Below the pieces are notes generated by a model. The model worked only from the letters and a program-made list of their open reading frames with translations. It did not search any database and was not told the DNA's origin. Shown in pieces: positions 47,200 to 57,047 of a DNA stretch of 64,000 nucleotides (position 1 is its first letter; every line of letters starts with the position of its first letter). Source of the DNA: Fulvitalea axinellae (GTDB lineage Bacteria; Bacteroidota; Bacteroidia; Cytophagales; Cyclobacteriaceae); assembly GCF_036492835.1 (NCBI RefSeq), contig NZ_AP025315.1, forward strand, positions 1 through 64,000, read 5' to 3'. The position numbers and the translations under genes were made by a program.

Positions 47200-48831
47200 A
47201 TGATTTCGGTAGACGCCTTAACCGTTGAGTTTAGCGGTTCGACTTTGTTCAGCGACATTTCCTTCGTGGTAAACGAAACGGACAAAATAGCCCTGATGGG
47301 TAAAAACGGGGCCGGAAAGTCCACCCTGATGAAGATTATCGCCGGTATTCAGAAACCTACCAAAGGCGGTATCTCGGCTCCCAAAGACGCCGTAATCGCA
47401 TATTTGCCTCAGCATTTGCTGATGGAAGACGACTGCACCGTAATGGAGGAAGCGTCGAAGGCTTTCGCTTCGGTGTTCGCCATGCGCGACGAGATGGAGG
47501 CTTTGAACAAAGAGCTCGAAACTCGTACCGATTATGAATCGGAAAGTTACATGAAGGTGATCGAGCGGGTTTCGGACCTTAGCGAAAAGTATTACGCCCT
47601 TGAGGAAGTGAACTACGAGGCCGAAGTGGAAAAGGCTTTGCTCGGGTTGGGTTTTGTGCGCGAAGATTTTCAGAAACCTACCAGCGCTTTCAGTGGCGGA
47701 TGGCGGATGCGTGTGGAGTTGGCCAAGATTCTACTTCAGAAGCCGGACCTGATCCTGATGGACGAACCGACCAACCACCTCGACATCGATTCGATTCAGT
47801 GGTTGGAAGATTTCTTGGTAAATCGTGCTAAGGCCGTAATCGTAATCTCGCACGACCGTGCTTTCGTAGATGCCGTTACCAACCGCACCATCGAGGTTAC
47901 TATGGGTAAGGCTTACGATTATAAAGTAAACTACTCGCATTATCTGGAACTTCGTAAAGAGCGCCGTGAGCAACAGCAAAAGGCTTATGACGAACAGCAG
48001 AAGTTTATAGCCGAGACACAGGCCTTTATCGAAAGGTTCAAAGGGACTTACTCCAAGACCTTGCAGGTGCAGTCAAGGGTTAAAATGCTCGAAAAGCTGG
48101 AACTAATAGAAGTGGACGAAATCGATACGTCGGCGTTGAAGTTGCGTTTTCCGCCCGCTCCGCATAGTGGAAAATATCCTGTCAGGGCCGTTGACGTAAG
48201 TAAGAGCTACGGAGACCATACCGTATTCAAAAACGCATCCGTGATTATCGAAAAGGGAGAGCGTGTTGCTTTTGTGGGTAAAAACGGCGCAGGTAAATCT
48301 ACTATGATCAAGGCGATCATGGGCGAGATCGGTTTTGAGGGCGAAATGGAAATTGTACCAAATGCCAGGATCGGCTATTTCGCGCAGAACCAAGCCTCCT
48401 TGCTTGACGAGAACCTTACCATATTCCAAACTGTAGACGACGCGGCCAAAGGAGAAATCCGTAACCAGATCAAGAATATTCTCGGCGCGTTCATGTTCGG
48501 TGGCGATATTTCCCAGAAAAAAGTCAAGGTGCTTTCCGGCGGGGAAAAAACCCGTTTGGCCATGATCAAACTCCTGCTGGAACCGGCCAATATCCTGATC
48601 CTTGACGAACCGACCAACCACCTCGATATGAAGACTAAGGACATCCTGAAGGAAGCCTTGCTCAAATTCGACGGAACATTGATCCTCGTCTCTCACGACC
48701 GGGACTTCCTCAGCGGTTTGGCCGACAAGGTATTCGAATTCGGGAACCAACGGATCCTTGAGCATTTCGAAGGCATCGACGATTTCTTGAAACACAAAAA
48801 GATGGAGAACCTGAGGGAAATCGAAAAGTAA
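47200..48831 (+). CDS. ABC-F ATPase (YbiT/EttA-like)
   Basis: 543 aa with two ABC domains and no membrane segment. Domain 1: Walker A GKNGAGKST (~34-42), signature FSGGWRMR, Walker B LILMDEPTNHLD. A charged linker (~240-300: KERREQQQKAYDEQQKFIAE) follows. Domain 2: Walker A GKNGAGKST, signature LSGGEKTR, ILILDEPTNHLD. ABC-F proteins act on the ribosome to resolve stalled translation or confer antibiotic protection; without the long C-terminal extension a housekeeping translation role is more likely. Ends in a strong terminator. Confidence 0.9.
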   Translation: MISVDALTVEFSGSTLFSDISFVVNETDKIALMGKNGAGKSTLMKIIAGIQKPTKGGISAPKDAVIAYLPQHLLMEDDCTVMEEASKAFASVFAMRDEMEALNKELETRTDYESESYMKVIERVSDLSEKYYALEEVNYEAEVEKALLGLGFVREDFQKPTSAFSGGWRMRVELAKILLQKPDLILMDEPTNHLDIDSIQWLEDFLVNRAKAVIVISHDRAFVDAVTNRTIEVTMGKAYDYKVNYSHYLELRKERREQQQKAYDEQQKFIAETQAFIERFKGTYSKTLQVQSRVKMLEKLELIEVDEIDTSALKLRFPPAPHSGKYPVRAVDVSKSYGDHTVFKNASVIIEKGERVAFVGKNGAGKSTMIKAIMGEIGFEGEMEIVPNARIGYFAQNQASLLDENLTIFQTVDDAAKGEIRNQIKNILGAFMFGGDISQKKVKVLSGGEKTRLAMIKLLLEPANILILDEPTNHLDMKTKDILKEALLKFDGTLILVSHDRDFLSGLADKVFEFGNQRILEHFEGIDDFLKHKKMENLREIEK

Positions 48832-48864
48832 TTTTCCCTGCTAATCCCATCTCAAATAAATTCT

Positions 48865-48898
48865 AAGGAAGCCTGTTTCGCACAGGCTTCCTTTTTTT
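48865..48898 (+). terminator. Rho-independent terminator
   Basis: Stem AAGGAAGCCTGT / ACAGGCTTCCTT with a short loop and a seven-T tail, 33 bases past the ABC-F stop. Confidence 0.9.
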
Positions 48899-49010
48899 GT
48901 TCCTTCCTTTTCACCACCGCCTACAACTAGACTAGAATCACAAACACCGAAACAAGAACCCGTACTGGTTAGTTCCAAAGCAAAACATTTATTTTAAAAG
49001 ATAATATAAT

Positions 49011-52000
49011 ATGTTTTCAAGGCTAACCGTACTGCTTCTGGCTTTTTTGGTTTGGGGCGTCACAAGTCTGTCGGCGCAGACCATCACCACCGTGGCGGGC
49101 AACGGTACCGGCGGTTTTTCAGGTGACGGCGGACCGGCCACATCGGCCGCAATGCACTCACCGTCGGGATTAGCCATCGATAGCCAAGGGAACATTTACT
49201 TCGCCGACCGACAAAACAACCGTATACGCAAAATAGCCACGGACGGAACCATTAGCACATTTGCCGGAGGAGGTTCCGCCTCCCAAGCCCAACAATACGG
49301 AGATGGCGGACAGGCCACAGACGCCAGCATACTTCTACCGTTCGAAATCGCTTTTAACAGCGCCGGTGAATTATATATCAGTGACCGAAGTCACGGAACC
49401 ATCCGAAAAGTGGCGACAGACGGAGTGATCACTTCCGTAGCCGGAATTTACGGGCAATTTGGCTATTCGGGAGACGGAGGCCCAGCCACTTCCGCCGAGA
49501 TTCATTTTCCTGAAGGCATAACTATTGACGGAGACGGAAACCTGATTATAAGCGACCTGAGTAACCACAGGATCCGGAAAGTGGATGGCAACGGTATTAT
49601 TAATACCATAGCTGGAACGGGAAGCGTAGGCGGAAACGGAGATGGAGGTCAGGCTACCGCTGCGCAATTGCACTTTCCGATAGGTGTAAAGGTAGATCAG
49701 AACGGAGTCATATTTATCACCGATAGCCGGAACCACAGAATACGGACTATCGGAACGGATGGCATAATTCGTACGGTAGCTGGCACTGGTTCCAACGGTT
49801 TCTCAGGGGATGGTAATGCGGCAACTTTAGCACAACTCTCCAATCCTCGTGATATAGCCGTGGCTCGTGACGGTACGCTATATATCGCTGACGCAGGGAA
49901 CTATCGTATCAGAGCCGTAGATCCTAACGGAGGGATAAGCACTATTGCCGGTGATGGGACCGACGCTTTTTCCGGGGATAATGGGTTAGCCGTCAATGCA
50001 CAAATCAGTGATGTATACTCCCTTGAGCTTGATGCAGAGGGCGATCTTTACATAGCCGACGAAGGCAATGATAGAGTCAGAAAAATAGACTTCGCAAGGC
50101 CCGATCTGAGGGTCCGCATTGATAACAATTATATAGATAGCGGCCATCAGATCGATTTTGGAGACGTGGATATTGACGCCCATAACCAAGTGACAGTACA
50201 CTTGGAGAATAATGGAGATGAAACTCTCACTATCTCCAGTAATGGAAACCACCCTCTTTTATTGTCAGGGGGTAGCCCAGATATGTTCAGGCTTCATCAA
50301 GGAACACTTTCCACTGTAATTGCCCCTGGCGGAAGCACATCCTTCCAAGTGGATTTTAGGCCAACAGACCACAGCGAACATCACGCTCACGTAACGATAC
50401 ACAGCGATGATTATTCCCATCCGTCATTCAGGCTAAACCTTCGTGGCCACGGAAGGCGCATCACTCCCACTCTTACATTCAACAACATAAACAAAACCTT
50501 CGGCGATTCGCATTTCAACCTACACAGCACTACCAATTCAGACAGCCCCGTAACATACTCCATTCACGGAGGAAACACAAACGCGATTAGTCTTTCGCAT
50601 TCGCACAACCAAAGGGTGGATATTCACGGAGCTGGAACCGTGACTATACGGGCCAGTGTAGCCCAAACGGATACTTACCACGCTCATCATACAGACGCCG
50701 TCTTACATATCGACAAAGCCACTCAGACGATCAGCAACGTCGCCAACCTGACCTTAACTTATTCCACCACCCCTACCCGGCTTACGGGCACGTCAAGTTC
50801 CGGCCACCAAGTGCATTATGGGGTTGTGGGTGGCGGTTCGCACTCGGTTACGGTAGGTGGGGAATTCCTACATACACAACATGTCGGAACGACTACCGTA
50901 AGGGCCGCGGTTCCCGAATCCGCTAACTTTCACGGCACTCACCAAGACTTTCAGGTAACAGTTCATAGAGCGAATGCTACGATCCAGAACTTCGCCAATT
51001 TTGAGGTTACTTACGGTGATAGCGGTCATAACCTTACCGCTACTTCCAACTCCGACAGCCCTGTCACTTACCATATTATAGGAGGGGCGGATGTCATCGC
51101 TTTGAACCATCATACGGTACATGCCCAGAAAGCCGGAACCGCCCATTTACTCGCCAGAGTCCATCAAACGAATCGGTATAATCATCATGAGCAGGTAGTG
51201 ACCGTTACCTCGCATAGGGCTAGCGCCACTATCCATAATTTCCCGGATGTTACCCTTACTTACGGGGGCCCAGCGCATACATTGAACGCCAATACGAATT
51301 CTGACGCTCCGATAGTATATGAAATCTTGGAAGGCGGTGATGTAATCTCTCTAGCCAATAATCAGATAACCGCCCTAAAAGACGGAGTGGCTAGAATTAG
51401 AGCTTCAGTGGCGCAAACGGACAGGTACACTCACCGTGCCCATACCTCAACGGTTACCGTTAACGGAGCTACAGCAACCATCAGCGGACCAGCGGGTCTG
51501 GACTTCACCTACGGCGATCCCGACTACTTTTTGCCTTATACCAGCAACTCGGACACTCCCGTACAATACCAACTTACGGACGGATACACGGGGGTGGAAC
51601 TGGACGGAGAAACGTTGGAGATTTTGCGTTACGGCAATGCCACATTGCGGGTATTCACACCAGCCACGGATCGTTATCAGGCATCCGAGCTACTGGTGCC
51701 TATCAGTGTTCAAAGAGCGCAGGCTACAATCCTAAACTGGACCGATAAGCCACATCTGGTATACGATGACACTCCCTTGCCTCTTGACGCTGGCTCGAAC
51801 TCTGATACTGGCGTAAAGTATACGATAATCTCGGGCGAAGATATTATAAGCTTAGGCAACCCCTCCTTTACTATGCTGAAGGCCGGACAAGCCGAGGTTC
51901 GGGCTTTTGTCCCGCAGACCGACCGCTACACTAGCGCTGGGCTTACGGTTACTTTCACAGTGGCCAAAGCTCCAACTGTATTCGGTAACTGGGATAATTT

Positions 52001-53966
52001 TGACCTGACTTACGATAACCAACCTCATATCCTGAGCCCGCAAAGCAACTCCGACGCCACACCGGATTTCTCAGTAACCGACGGGGACCAAATTGTCCAA
52101 ATAACCGGCGACGCACTGACTACCGTTAAAGCTGGCCAGGCTATGGTAAGGGCCTTGTACCCGGAAACAGACAGGTATTTGGCAATGGACAGCACCGTGA
52201 CGGTAACGGTCAACAAAGCGCCGGCGAGTATATTCTCCTGGGAAAACAGATTGTTGACTTACACTCCCGAATCCATCCAGCTGACAGCCGGCACAACCTC
52301 CAACGAACAAGTACAGTACGAAGTGCATCAAGGCTTTAACGTATTAAGTGTAAACGGCGATATTCTTAATACACTTGAAGCCGGCAGTGCCAGAGTAAGG
52401 GCTTTCGTCCCTCCTAATGACCGATACTTAGGAGCCGAAAGAATAGCGACTATAGTAGTGGAAAAGGCCGTACCCGAGATCAATGACTTCTCGGATATCA
52501 TATTAACCTATGGAGATACGGACCAAACGATAAACCCTACCACTAACTCCAACGGAGCGCTTTCCCTCGAACTAGCGGACGGCTCTGATGTGATCAATCT
52601 TAACAACAATACCATCGTTACCCTAAAAGCCGGGCAGGCAACGCTTAGGGCTTATACCCTAGAAACCGAACAGTACAAAGAGTATGAGAAGACGATAACT
52701 GTTACAGTAAACAGGGCCACCCCGAATATTACTAATTGGAACAATGTCGCTTTGGTTTATAGCCCGCAACCAGTCGAACTGGACGGTATGTCAGATTCGG
52801 ACGCCAGTCCAGAGTATGAGATAATCGCTGGGCAAGAGTTCGCCGACTTGGAAGGCGATAAGCTGACACCGCTTAAAGCCGGTGCGGTCACGGTACGTTT
52901 GAGTTTGGCCGAAACGGACCGCTATGCGGCTATCGATAGCGACGTAGTTTATGATATACGTAAATCGCCGGCACAGATAACGGGGGCGAACGATGTGACG
53001 CTACCCTATGGAAAAGACATGGTAGGGCTTAACCTAAATACCGACTCCGACGCCTCTTTTGTCTTTAGTATTGATGGGAATGATGACGTCATACGTATTC
53101 TGGATCACTCCATCGAGTTGCTGAACACCGGAACGGTGAACGTAACCGCCAGCCTTGCGGAAACAGATAAGTATCTCGCTGCCAGCGCCACTTTTACGGT
53201 GACGGTGATTAAGGCCACGGCCGATTTCGGAAACTTCGGTGACCGCACGATAATCTTCGGCGACCCTATGTTTTCCATTGCGCTTCAGACCGACTATGAT
53301 GGAGCCATTGATTACCAGTTGGTTTCCGGCGAGTCGGTTACGCTTCAGGGTTCTACCGTTATGGCGCTCACCTCCGGCCAAAGCGTGATAAGGGCCAGCG
53401 GACAAGGCACTCGTAATTATGAGCCGTTCAGCAAGACGGCCACCATTACCGTAGAGCGGGCCGATCCGTCTATCATGGATTTCAACGACCAAACTCGTAG
53501 CCTAAACGACGGAGGCTTTACGCTTATGGCTCATTCCAACTCTGACGGGGCCATAACTTATGAAATTGTAAGCGGAGACGGCAACGGAAGCCTAGAAGGA
53601 AATCAGGTGACCGTAACCGGTACGGGCGTCTTTTATATAAAAGCGTCAGTAGCCGAGACGGGCCGATTTAATTCGGGATTTAAGATAGCGGGCTTTACGA
53701 TTATGCCCGAATTACTTACCGTCGGGAATGTGGAACCGGCTTTGAGTGTGTTCCCTGTCCCGTCTTCCGACGGATACGTGAACGTTTCGGCCCGAAACAA
53801 TATAGAGATGCTACGGGTAGTTGACCTTGGCGGGCGGGTAGTATATGAGGCCGTATATGCCCAGCACCAAAAGAAAGAAGCCGAGCTGGAACTGCGCAAG
53901 GGCGTATACACCTTGTTGGTCTGGACCAAAGACGGGCGAAATGCCCGCAAGGTAATAGTCAAATGA
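49011..53966 (+). CDS. Giant secreted NHL/MBG-repeat protein, type IX substrate (1651 aa)
   Basis: Signal peptide (1-23, ends LSAQ). Six NHL repeats (~24-365; e.g. GLAIDSQGNIYFADRQNNRI) should form a beta-propeller. An anchor/ASPM-like beta domain (~367-485) leads to thirteen tandem Ig-like MBG repeats of ~85 aa (~485-1570), each with a TYGDxxxxL-type strand, a NSDxPVxYxI turn and a VRAxVxxTDRY strand. The C-terminal ~75 residues (VFPVPSSDGYVNVSARNN, LRKGVYTLLVWTKDG, RKVIVK) are a type IX secretion sorting domain, so the protein is exported and attached to the cell surface. A histidine-rich part covers roughly residues 375-810 (see findings). Single gene, probably a large adhesin or matrix protein. 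Confidence 0.88.
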   Translation: MFSRLTVLLLAFLVWGVTSLSAQTITTVAGNGTGGFSGDGGPATSAAMHSPSGLAIDSQGNIYFADRQNNRIRKIATDGTISTFAGGGSASQAQQYGDGGQATDASILLPFEIAFNSAGELYISDRSHGTIRKVATDGVITSVAGIYGQFGYSGDGGPATSAEIHFPEGITIDGDGNLIISDLSNHRIRKVDGNGIINTIAGTGSVGGNGDGGQATAAQLHFPIGVKVDQNGVIFITDSRNHRIRTIGTDGIIRTVAGTGSNGFSGDGNAATLAQLSNPRDIAVARDGTLYIADAGNYRIRAVDPNGGISTIAGDGTDAFSGDNGLAVNAQISDVYSLELDAEGDLYIADEGNDRVRKIDFARPDLRVRIDNNYIDSGHQIDFGDVDIDAHNQVTVHLENNGDETLTISSNGNHPLLLSGGSPDMFRLHQGTLSTVIAPGGSTSFQVDFRPTDHSEHHAHVTIHSDDYSHPSFRLNLRGHGRRITPTLTFNNINKTFGDSHFNLHSTTNSDSPVTYSIHGGNTNAISLSHSHNQRVDIHGAGTVTIRASVAQTDTYHAHHTDAVLHIDKATQTISNVANLTLTYSTTPTRLTGTSSSGHQVHYGVVGGGSHSVTVGGEFLHTQHVGTTTVRAAVPESANFHGTHQDFQVTVHRANATIQNFANFEVTYGDSGHNLTATSNSDSPVTYHIIGGADVIALNHHTVHAQKAGTAHLLARVHQTNRYNHHEQVVTVTSHRASATIHNFPDVTLTYGGPAHTLNANTNSDAPIVYEILEGGDVISLANNQITALKDGVARIRASVAQTDRYTHRAHTSTVTVNGATATISGPAGLDFTYGDPDYFLPYTSNSDTPVQYQLTDGYTGVELDGETLEILRYGNATLRVFTPATDRYQASELLVPISVQRAQATILNWTDKPHLVYDDTPLPLDAGSNSDTGVKYTIISGEDIISLGNPSFTMLKAGQAEVRAFVPQTDRYTSAGLTVTFTVAKAPTVFGNWDNFDLTYDNQPHILSPQSNSDATPDFSVTDGDQIVQITGDALTTVKAGQAMVRALYPETDRYLAMDSTVTVTVNKAPASIFSWENRLLTYTPESIQLTAGTTSNEQVQYEVHQGFNVLSVNGDILNTLEAGSARVRAFVPPNDRYLGAERIATIVVEKAVPEINDFSDIILTYGDTDQTINPTTNSNGALSLELADGSDVINLNNNTIVTLKAGQATLRAYTLETEQYKEYEKTITVTVNRATPNITNWNNVALVYSPQPVELDGMSDSDASPEYEIIAGQEFADLEGDKLTPLKAGAVTVRLSLAETDRYAAIDSDVVYDIRKSPAQITGANDVTLPYGKDMVGLNLNTDSDASFVFSIDGNDDVIRILDHSIELLNTGTVNVTASLAETDKYLAASATFTVTVIKATADFGNFGDRTIIFGDPMFSIALQTDYDGAIDYQLVSGESVTLQGSTVMALTSGQSVIRASGQGTRNYEPFSKTATITVERADPSIMDFNDQTRSLNDGGFTLMAHSNSDGAITYEIVSGDGNGSLEGNQVTVTGTGVFYIKASVAETGRFNSGFKIAGFTIMPELLTVGNVEPALSVFPVPSSDGYVNVSARNNIEMLRVVDLGGRVVYEAVYAQHQKKEAELELRKGVYTLLVWTKDGRNARKVIVK

Positions 53967-54072
53967 GTGCTACACCCTAAGAATAAACTCTGTGAATATA
54001 CCTGATAATACCAGAGTGCTCTGAGAAAACCGCCCCCTTACCGATACAAACAATACGACAAAAGATAAAGCG

Positions 54073-54813
54073 ATGATCCACTTCGAGAAAACAGGAACCG
54101 ACAACGTATACGCCTTCACTATTGACGGCAAAATAGATAAGGAAAGCCTGCGGGTATTCTACGAAGTATTGGAGAAGAAAAAGCAGGAAGGCCAAAGGAT
54201 AAAGTTGCTTGGAGAAGTCAAGGATATGGCTGGCTTTGACGATCTGGAAACTTTCGGGCTGTTGATGAAAACAAAGCTTAAGGCCCTGGATATGATCGAG
54301 CGTTACGCTATAGTGTCGGATCTGCCGTGGATTGACACAGCGGTGCCGATAGGTGACTTTCTGGCTCAGGGAATGAGTATCAAAAAATTTGCTTCGACGG
54401 AGCGTGGGGAAGCGCTGGAGTGGCTAAGGGAAAAACCCGCCGAGACGCTTTCCAGCATTGACCTGACTCATTTGATGGGTACGCGGATTTACACCTGCCG
54501 GCTATACGGAACCCTTACTAAAGATAAGATCACCGAACTGCAAAAGCTATTGAAAGATACGGCTAAAGGCGAAAAGATCAGCTTGCTGTGTGTAATCGAG
54601 CATTTCAAAGGAGTGGATAGCCTTACCTCTCTCATCAAAGGTTTCCAGACAGACTTGATGTCCGTGGGCCGAATAGATAAATGCGCCCTGCTAACCGACG
54701 CCCAATGGTTAGCCAAATTCGCCCCCGTGTACGGGCACCTGTTGCCGGGATTGGCGGTCAGAGCGTTTCACCTTGATGAAGAGGAAGTGGCGAAAGGTTG
54801 GTTAATGGAATAA
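54073..54813 (+). CDS. Tandem SpoIIAA-like protein
   Basis: 246 aa made of two SpoIIAA-like (STAS-related) domains, ~1-118 and ~125-246. Both have the same plan: an opening strand (VYAFTIDGKIDKESL; IYTCRLYGTLTKDKI), a KIxLLxxxxxFxGxD strand and loop (IKLLGEVKDMAGFDD; ISLLCVIEHFKGVDS), an IxRxAxxxDxxW segment (IERYAIVSDLPWID; IDKCALLTDAQWLA) and a final AxxWL-type helix. Such domains occur singly in many Bacteria with unknown role; a two-domain protein suggests internal duplication. Confidence 0.75.
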   Translation: MIHFEKTGTDNVYAFTIDGKIDKESLRVFYEVLEKKKQEGQRIKLLGEVKDMAGFDDLETFGLLMKTKLKALDMIERYAIVSDLPWIDTAVPIGDFLAQGMSIKKFASTERGEALEWLREKPAETLSSIDLTHLMGTRIYTCRLYGTLTKDKITELQKLLKDTAKGEKISLLCVIEHFKGVDSLTSLIKGFQTDLMSVGRIDKCALLTDAQWLAKFAPVYGHLLPGLAVRAFHLDEEEVAKGWLME

Positions 54814-54847
54814 GGGGATAATAGTTTTAAGATATAATGAAAGCAGA

Positions 54848-54890
54848 AAACTGGTACGATCAGGACACTTTGTACCAGTTTATTCATTTT
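54848..54890 (+). terminator. Intrinsic terminator
   Basis: A 10-bp stem AAACTGGTAC / GTACCAGTTT with a 14-base loop and a tail ATTCATTTT. It overlaps the stop of the convergent gene at 54880. Confidence 0.65.
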
Positions 54891-55566
54891 CATCAAGCTT
54901 GTCAAATCCCGCCTTTTCTCTACACTGAGCAACTATCCTGAGTAGATGATTTTTAATCTGTTCAATATAGCCGCAGTTAAAGGTCATATGCGTAATCGCT
55001 TCCAAGTAAGGTTGGGCGAATGAAATTCCTTCCAGATCCTTGGCTTTAGCCTGGACGAACTCCCTGATTATCGCATAGGTTTCTGCTTTGTCGGGTTGAG
55101 GGGTTGAGTGAACATCAACATTGGAAGCAAAATGGGCTTTGGATTCCCTTAACAGTGTTTCCATAGCTGTTTTAGCTTCTTCAAAAACTTCATCGTCTGG
55201 TATCGCAGCTTTCAACAGCTTAAAGTCTTTAAATTCCTGTTCCACTACACCAAGGTACTTTGGCATATATTCAGGATCATTGGGTTCATTGACAGGGTAA
55301 TATTTCGCAAACACCTCCCCCCGCTTCTCCTCCTCAGACCAAAACCTCTTTAGATGACGACGTAAACCTGTGGGAGCCTTACTCTGCCCTACCCATGTTT
55401 TCAAGGACTCGCTATCTCCCACATCAAGCCAGTCCTCTTCAGCAGCTATTGGGATTGCGGGAGGCATCTTTCCTAACGCTACTCCTTCCTCCTCCTTCTG
55501 CTGTTGTGGCTTACGCCTTCTCCGTTTCAGTCTCTCCAACATACCTACCCCTTCCCCCAGCGACAT
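54880..55566 (-). CDS. Hypothetical protein (228 aa)
   Basis: Not recognised. An Arg/Lys-rich start (LERLKRRRRKPQQQKEEEG) precedes a mainly helical body (SKAPTGLRRHLKRFWSEEEK, YLEAITHMTFNCGYIEQI). No signal peptide or catalytic motif. The basic disordered start recalls the large PIQ-motif proteins further left, but no PIQ motif is clear here. Single gene, convergent with the SpoIIAA-like gene. Confidence 0.55.
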   Translation of the reverse strand: MSLGEGVGMLERLKRRRRKPQQQKEEEGVALGKMPPAIPIAAEEDWLDVGDSESLKTWVGQSKAPTGLRRHLKRFWSEEEKRGEVFAKYYPVNEPNDPEYMPKYLGVVEQEFKDFKLLKAAIPDDEVFEEAKTAMETLLRESKAHFASNVDVHSTPQPDKAETYAIIREFVQAKAKDLEGISFAQPYLEAITHMTFNCGYIEQIKNHLLRIVAQCREKAGFDKLDENE

Positions 55567-55757
55567 CTAAAAGGCGGAATCGGCTATATAACTTTGGCTA
55601 TATGGGGATGTTCATTATTCCAAGTGAGGCCATATTATAACTATTTACGCATTTTTATACATCAATAACCGTCACTGTTACCCCTCTACGCTCTATGATA
55701 AGGCACTAAAGATTTAAAGCTGAATTATAATTAAAAAGTCTTTCACTTGGTACGGGA

Positions 55758-55788
55758 CAAAAAAACTTCGCATTAACATGCGGGAAGT
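55758..55788 (-). terminator. Intrinsic terminator
   Basis: On the minus strand a stem ACTTCCCGCAT / ATGCGAAGT (bulged) is followed by seven T. It follows the small gene at 55843. A second, perfect 10-bp inverted repeat (TACAGGCACG / CGTGCCTGTA) lies at 55803-55833, just before it. Confidence 0.7.
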
Positions 55789-55842
55789 ATCCATTATTAC
55801 AATACAGGCACGATAAATATTACCGTGCCTGTACATAAACCA

Positions 55843-56019
55843 TCAACAAATTTGTTCGATGAGGAAAGGGTAAAGCTGTCCAAACCTAGCCCTGACCCAC
55901 TTTTTAAATTCCTCTTGCTCCATATCATTCAGCCAGTTTAAAGACTTCATCAATTCTTTCTCAAACAGAAGAGCGTCATCGCTCACCGCTTTTAAAACAA
56001 CTTTCTGATGTTCTAACAT
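55843..56019 (-). CDS. Small hypothetical protein (58 aa)
   Basis: An open frame from ATG (56017-56019) to TGA (55843-55845): MLEHQKVVLKAVSDDALLFE, KELMKSLNWLNDMEQEEFKK, WVRARFGQLYPFLIEQIC. It is amphipathic and predicted helical, with conserved-looking Trp/Glu spacing, and is followed by two hairpins. It is too short for a 60-residue ORF cut-off and lies between two clear genes on the same strand. Family not recognised; size and charge fit a small regulatory or antitoxin-like protein but nothing supports that directly. Confidence 0.6.
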   Translation of the reverse strand: MLEHQKVVLKAVSDDALLFEKELMKSLNWLNDMEQEEFKKWVRARFGQLYPFLIEQIC

Positions 56020-56104
56020 GACTCTTTATTTCAGTTTTACTGTCTGTATTATATTAAACCATCATTTACGTTACCAAGAAAAAGGCAATTTATAGCCCCA
56101 TCCG

Positions 56105-56542
56105 CTACACAATTTCAATTAGGCGAGTCGGCTTTGGCTTGGCTTCTTCCCGCTTCGGCAAAACCACTTCCAATACTCCGCTATTGTATGTGGCGCTAAT
56201 ATCGTCTTCTTTGACCGAAGTCGGTAAGGTGAACGATCTGGAAAAGGATTGATAGCTGTACTCTGACCTCAAAACTGTCTCGCCTTCGCGTTGCTCATCT
56301 TTATCGGACGTTTCGCAGGAGATCGTTAGAAGGTTGTTGTTCAACTCCACATTGAAGTTTTCTCTCTCTAAACCAGGCGCGGCCATCGAGACCAAAAAAC
56401 GGTCGGAATCTTCTTTTACATTTACCGCAGGAACAGTGGTATTGGCACGGGAATGATTCCTGTTCGACCAATTAAACAACTCGTTGTCTAAGAAACGATC
56501 CACCAAGTCCGAGTAAGGGTTTGCTATTCTAACTAGTGTCAT
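56105..56542 (-). CDS. Small heat shock protein (Hsp20/alpha-crystallin)
   Basis: 145 aa, full length for the family. The alpha-crystallin domain spans ~35-130 (VPAVNVKEDSDRFLVSMAAP, GLERENFNVELNNNLLTISC, YSYQSFSRSFTLPTSVKEDD), with the conserved A-x-x-x-x-G-V-L motif (ATYNSGVLEVVLPK) and a C-terminal RLIEIV in place of IxI. An ATP-independent holdase that binds unfolding proteins in the cytoplasm. Confidence 0.93.
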   Translation of the reverse strand: MTLVRIANPYSDLVDRFLDNELFNWSNRNHSRANTTVPAVNVKEDSDRFLVSMAAPGLERENFNVELNNNLLTISCETSDKDEQREGETVLRSEYSYQSFSRSFTLPTSVKEDDISATYNSGVLEVVLPKREEAKPKPTRLIEIV

Positions 56543-56847
56543 GATGAATAATTTTATTGGTTAAACAAAAGTTTCATCTTGTGTATTGCAAACAGAAAAC
56601 CAAAGTTCAATTTCTGTAAAATTGTCACAATCAAGCCTTTGCCATTATCCTAACACAGAAAAATTGTCACTTTGTAGAGTCAGAATGTCATTATAAAGCT
56701 TAGAATTCAAAGTATGTCGGTCAATCTTCTTTTATGAAGATCATTTTACCAGATATAGGATCTCAATCTTTCAAACCTGAAACCACCGATATATATTGAA
56801 TTAGCCTTCACCACTTTTAAAACAACGTTTAGCGGGCTCCACTCATA

Positions 56848-57047
56848 ATACCCTAGTCATGCACTACCCGATACTCTCGTATAGGGGTGTCTTATACTAG
56901 GGTATAAGGGTATAGCCATACGAGAGTATAACATACCTTGAGACGAGCGTATAAGGTACCCCAAGACTAGGGTATAGCGGCCTACTTACACTACCGTATC
57001 AGTATACAGTTATACGGTAGTGTGGGTAAGTCGCTATACTACCGTAT
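56848..57047. repeat. Nine-unit array of ATACNNNNGTAT, period 23-24 bp
   Basis: Units begin at 56848, 56871, 56894, 56918, 56941, 56964, 56988, 57012 and 57036, with steps of 23 or 24 bases. The first 12 bases of each fit A-N-A-C-N4-G-T-N-N, six of them A-N-A-C-N4-G-T-A-T. Four-base cores: CCTA, TCTC, TAGG, GAGA, GAGC, TAGG, TACC, GGTA, TACC. Cores are complementary between units (1 with 3 and 6; 2 with 4; 7 and 9 with 8), so single strands could pair into several alternative stems. The last stem (57012 with 57038) is followed by AGTTTTTT. No protein frame. I know no family of this design. Confidence 0.75.

Noticed and set aside
56848-57047. CRISPR array
   Set aside because: Units are only 23-24 bases including the motif, the repeat part is 12 bases and varies, there are no unique spacers of ~30 bases and no cas genes in the window.
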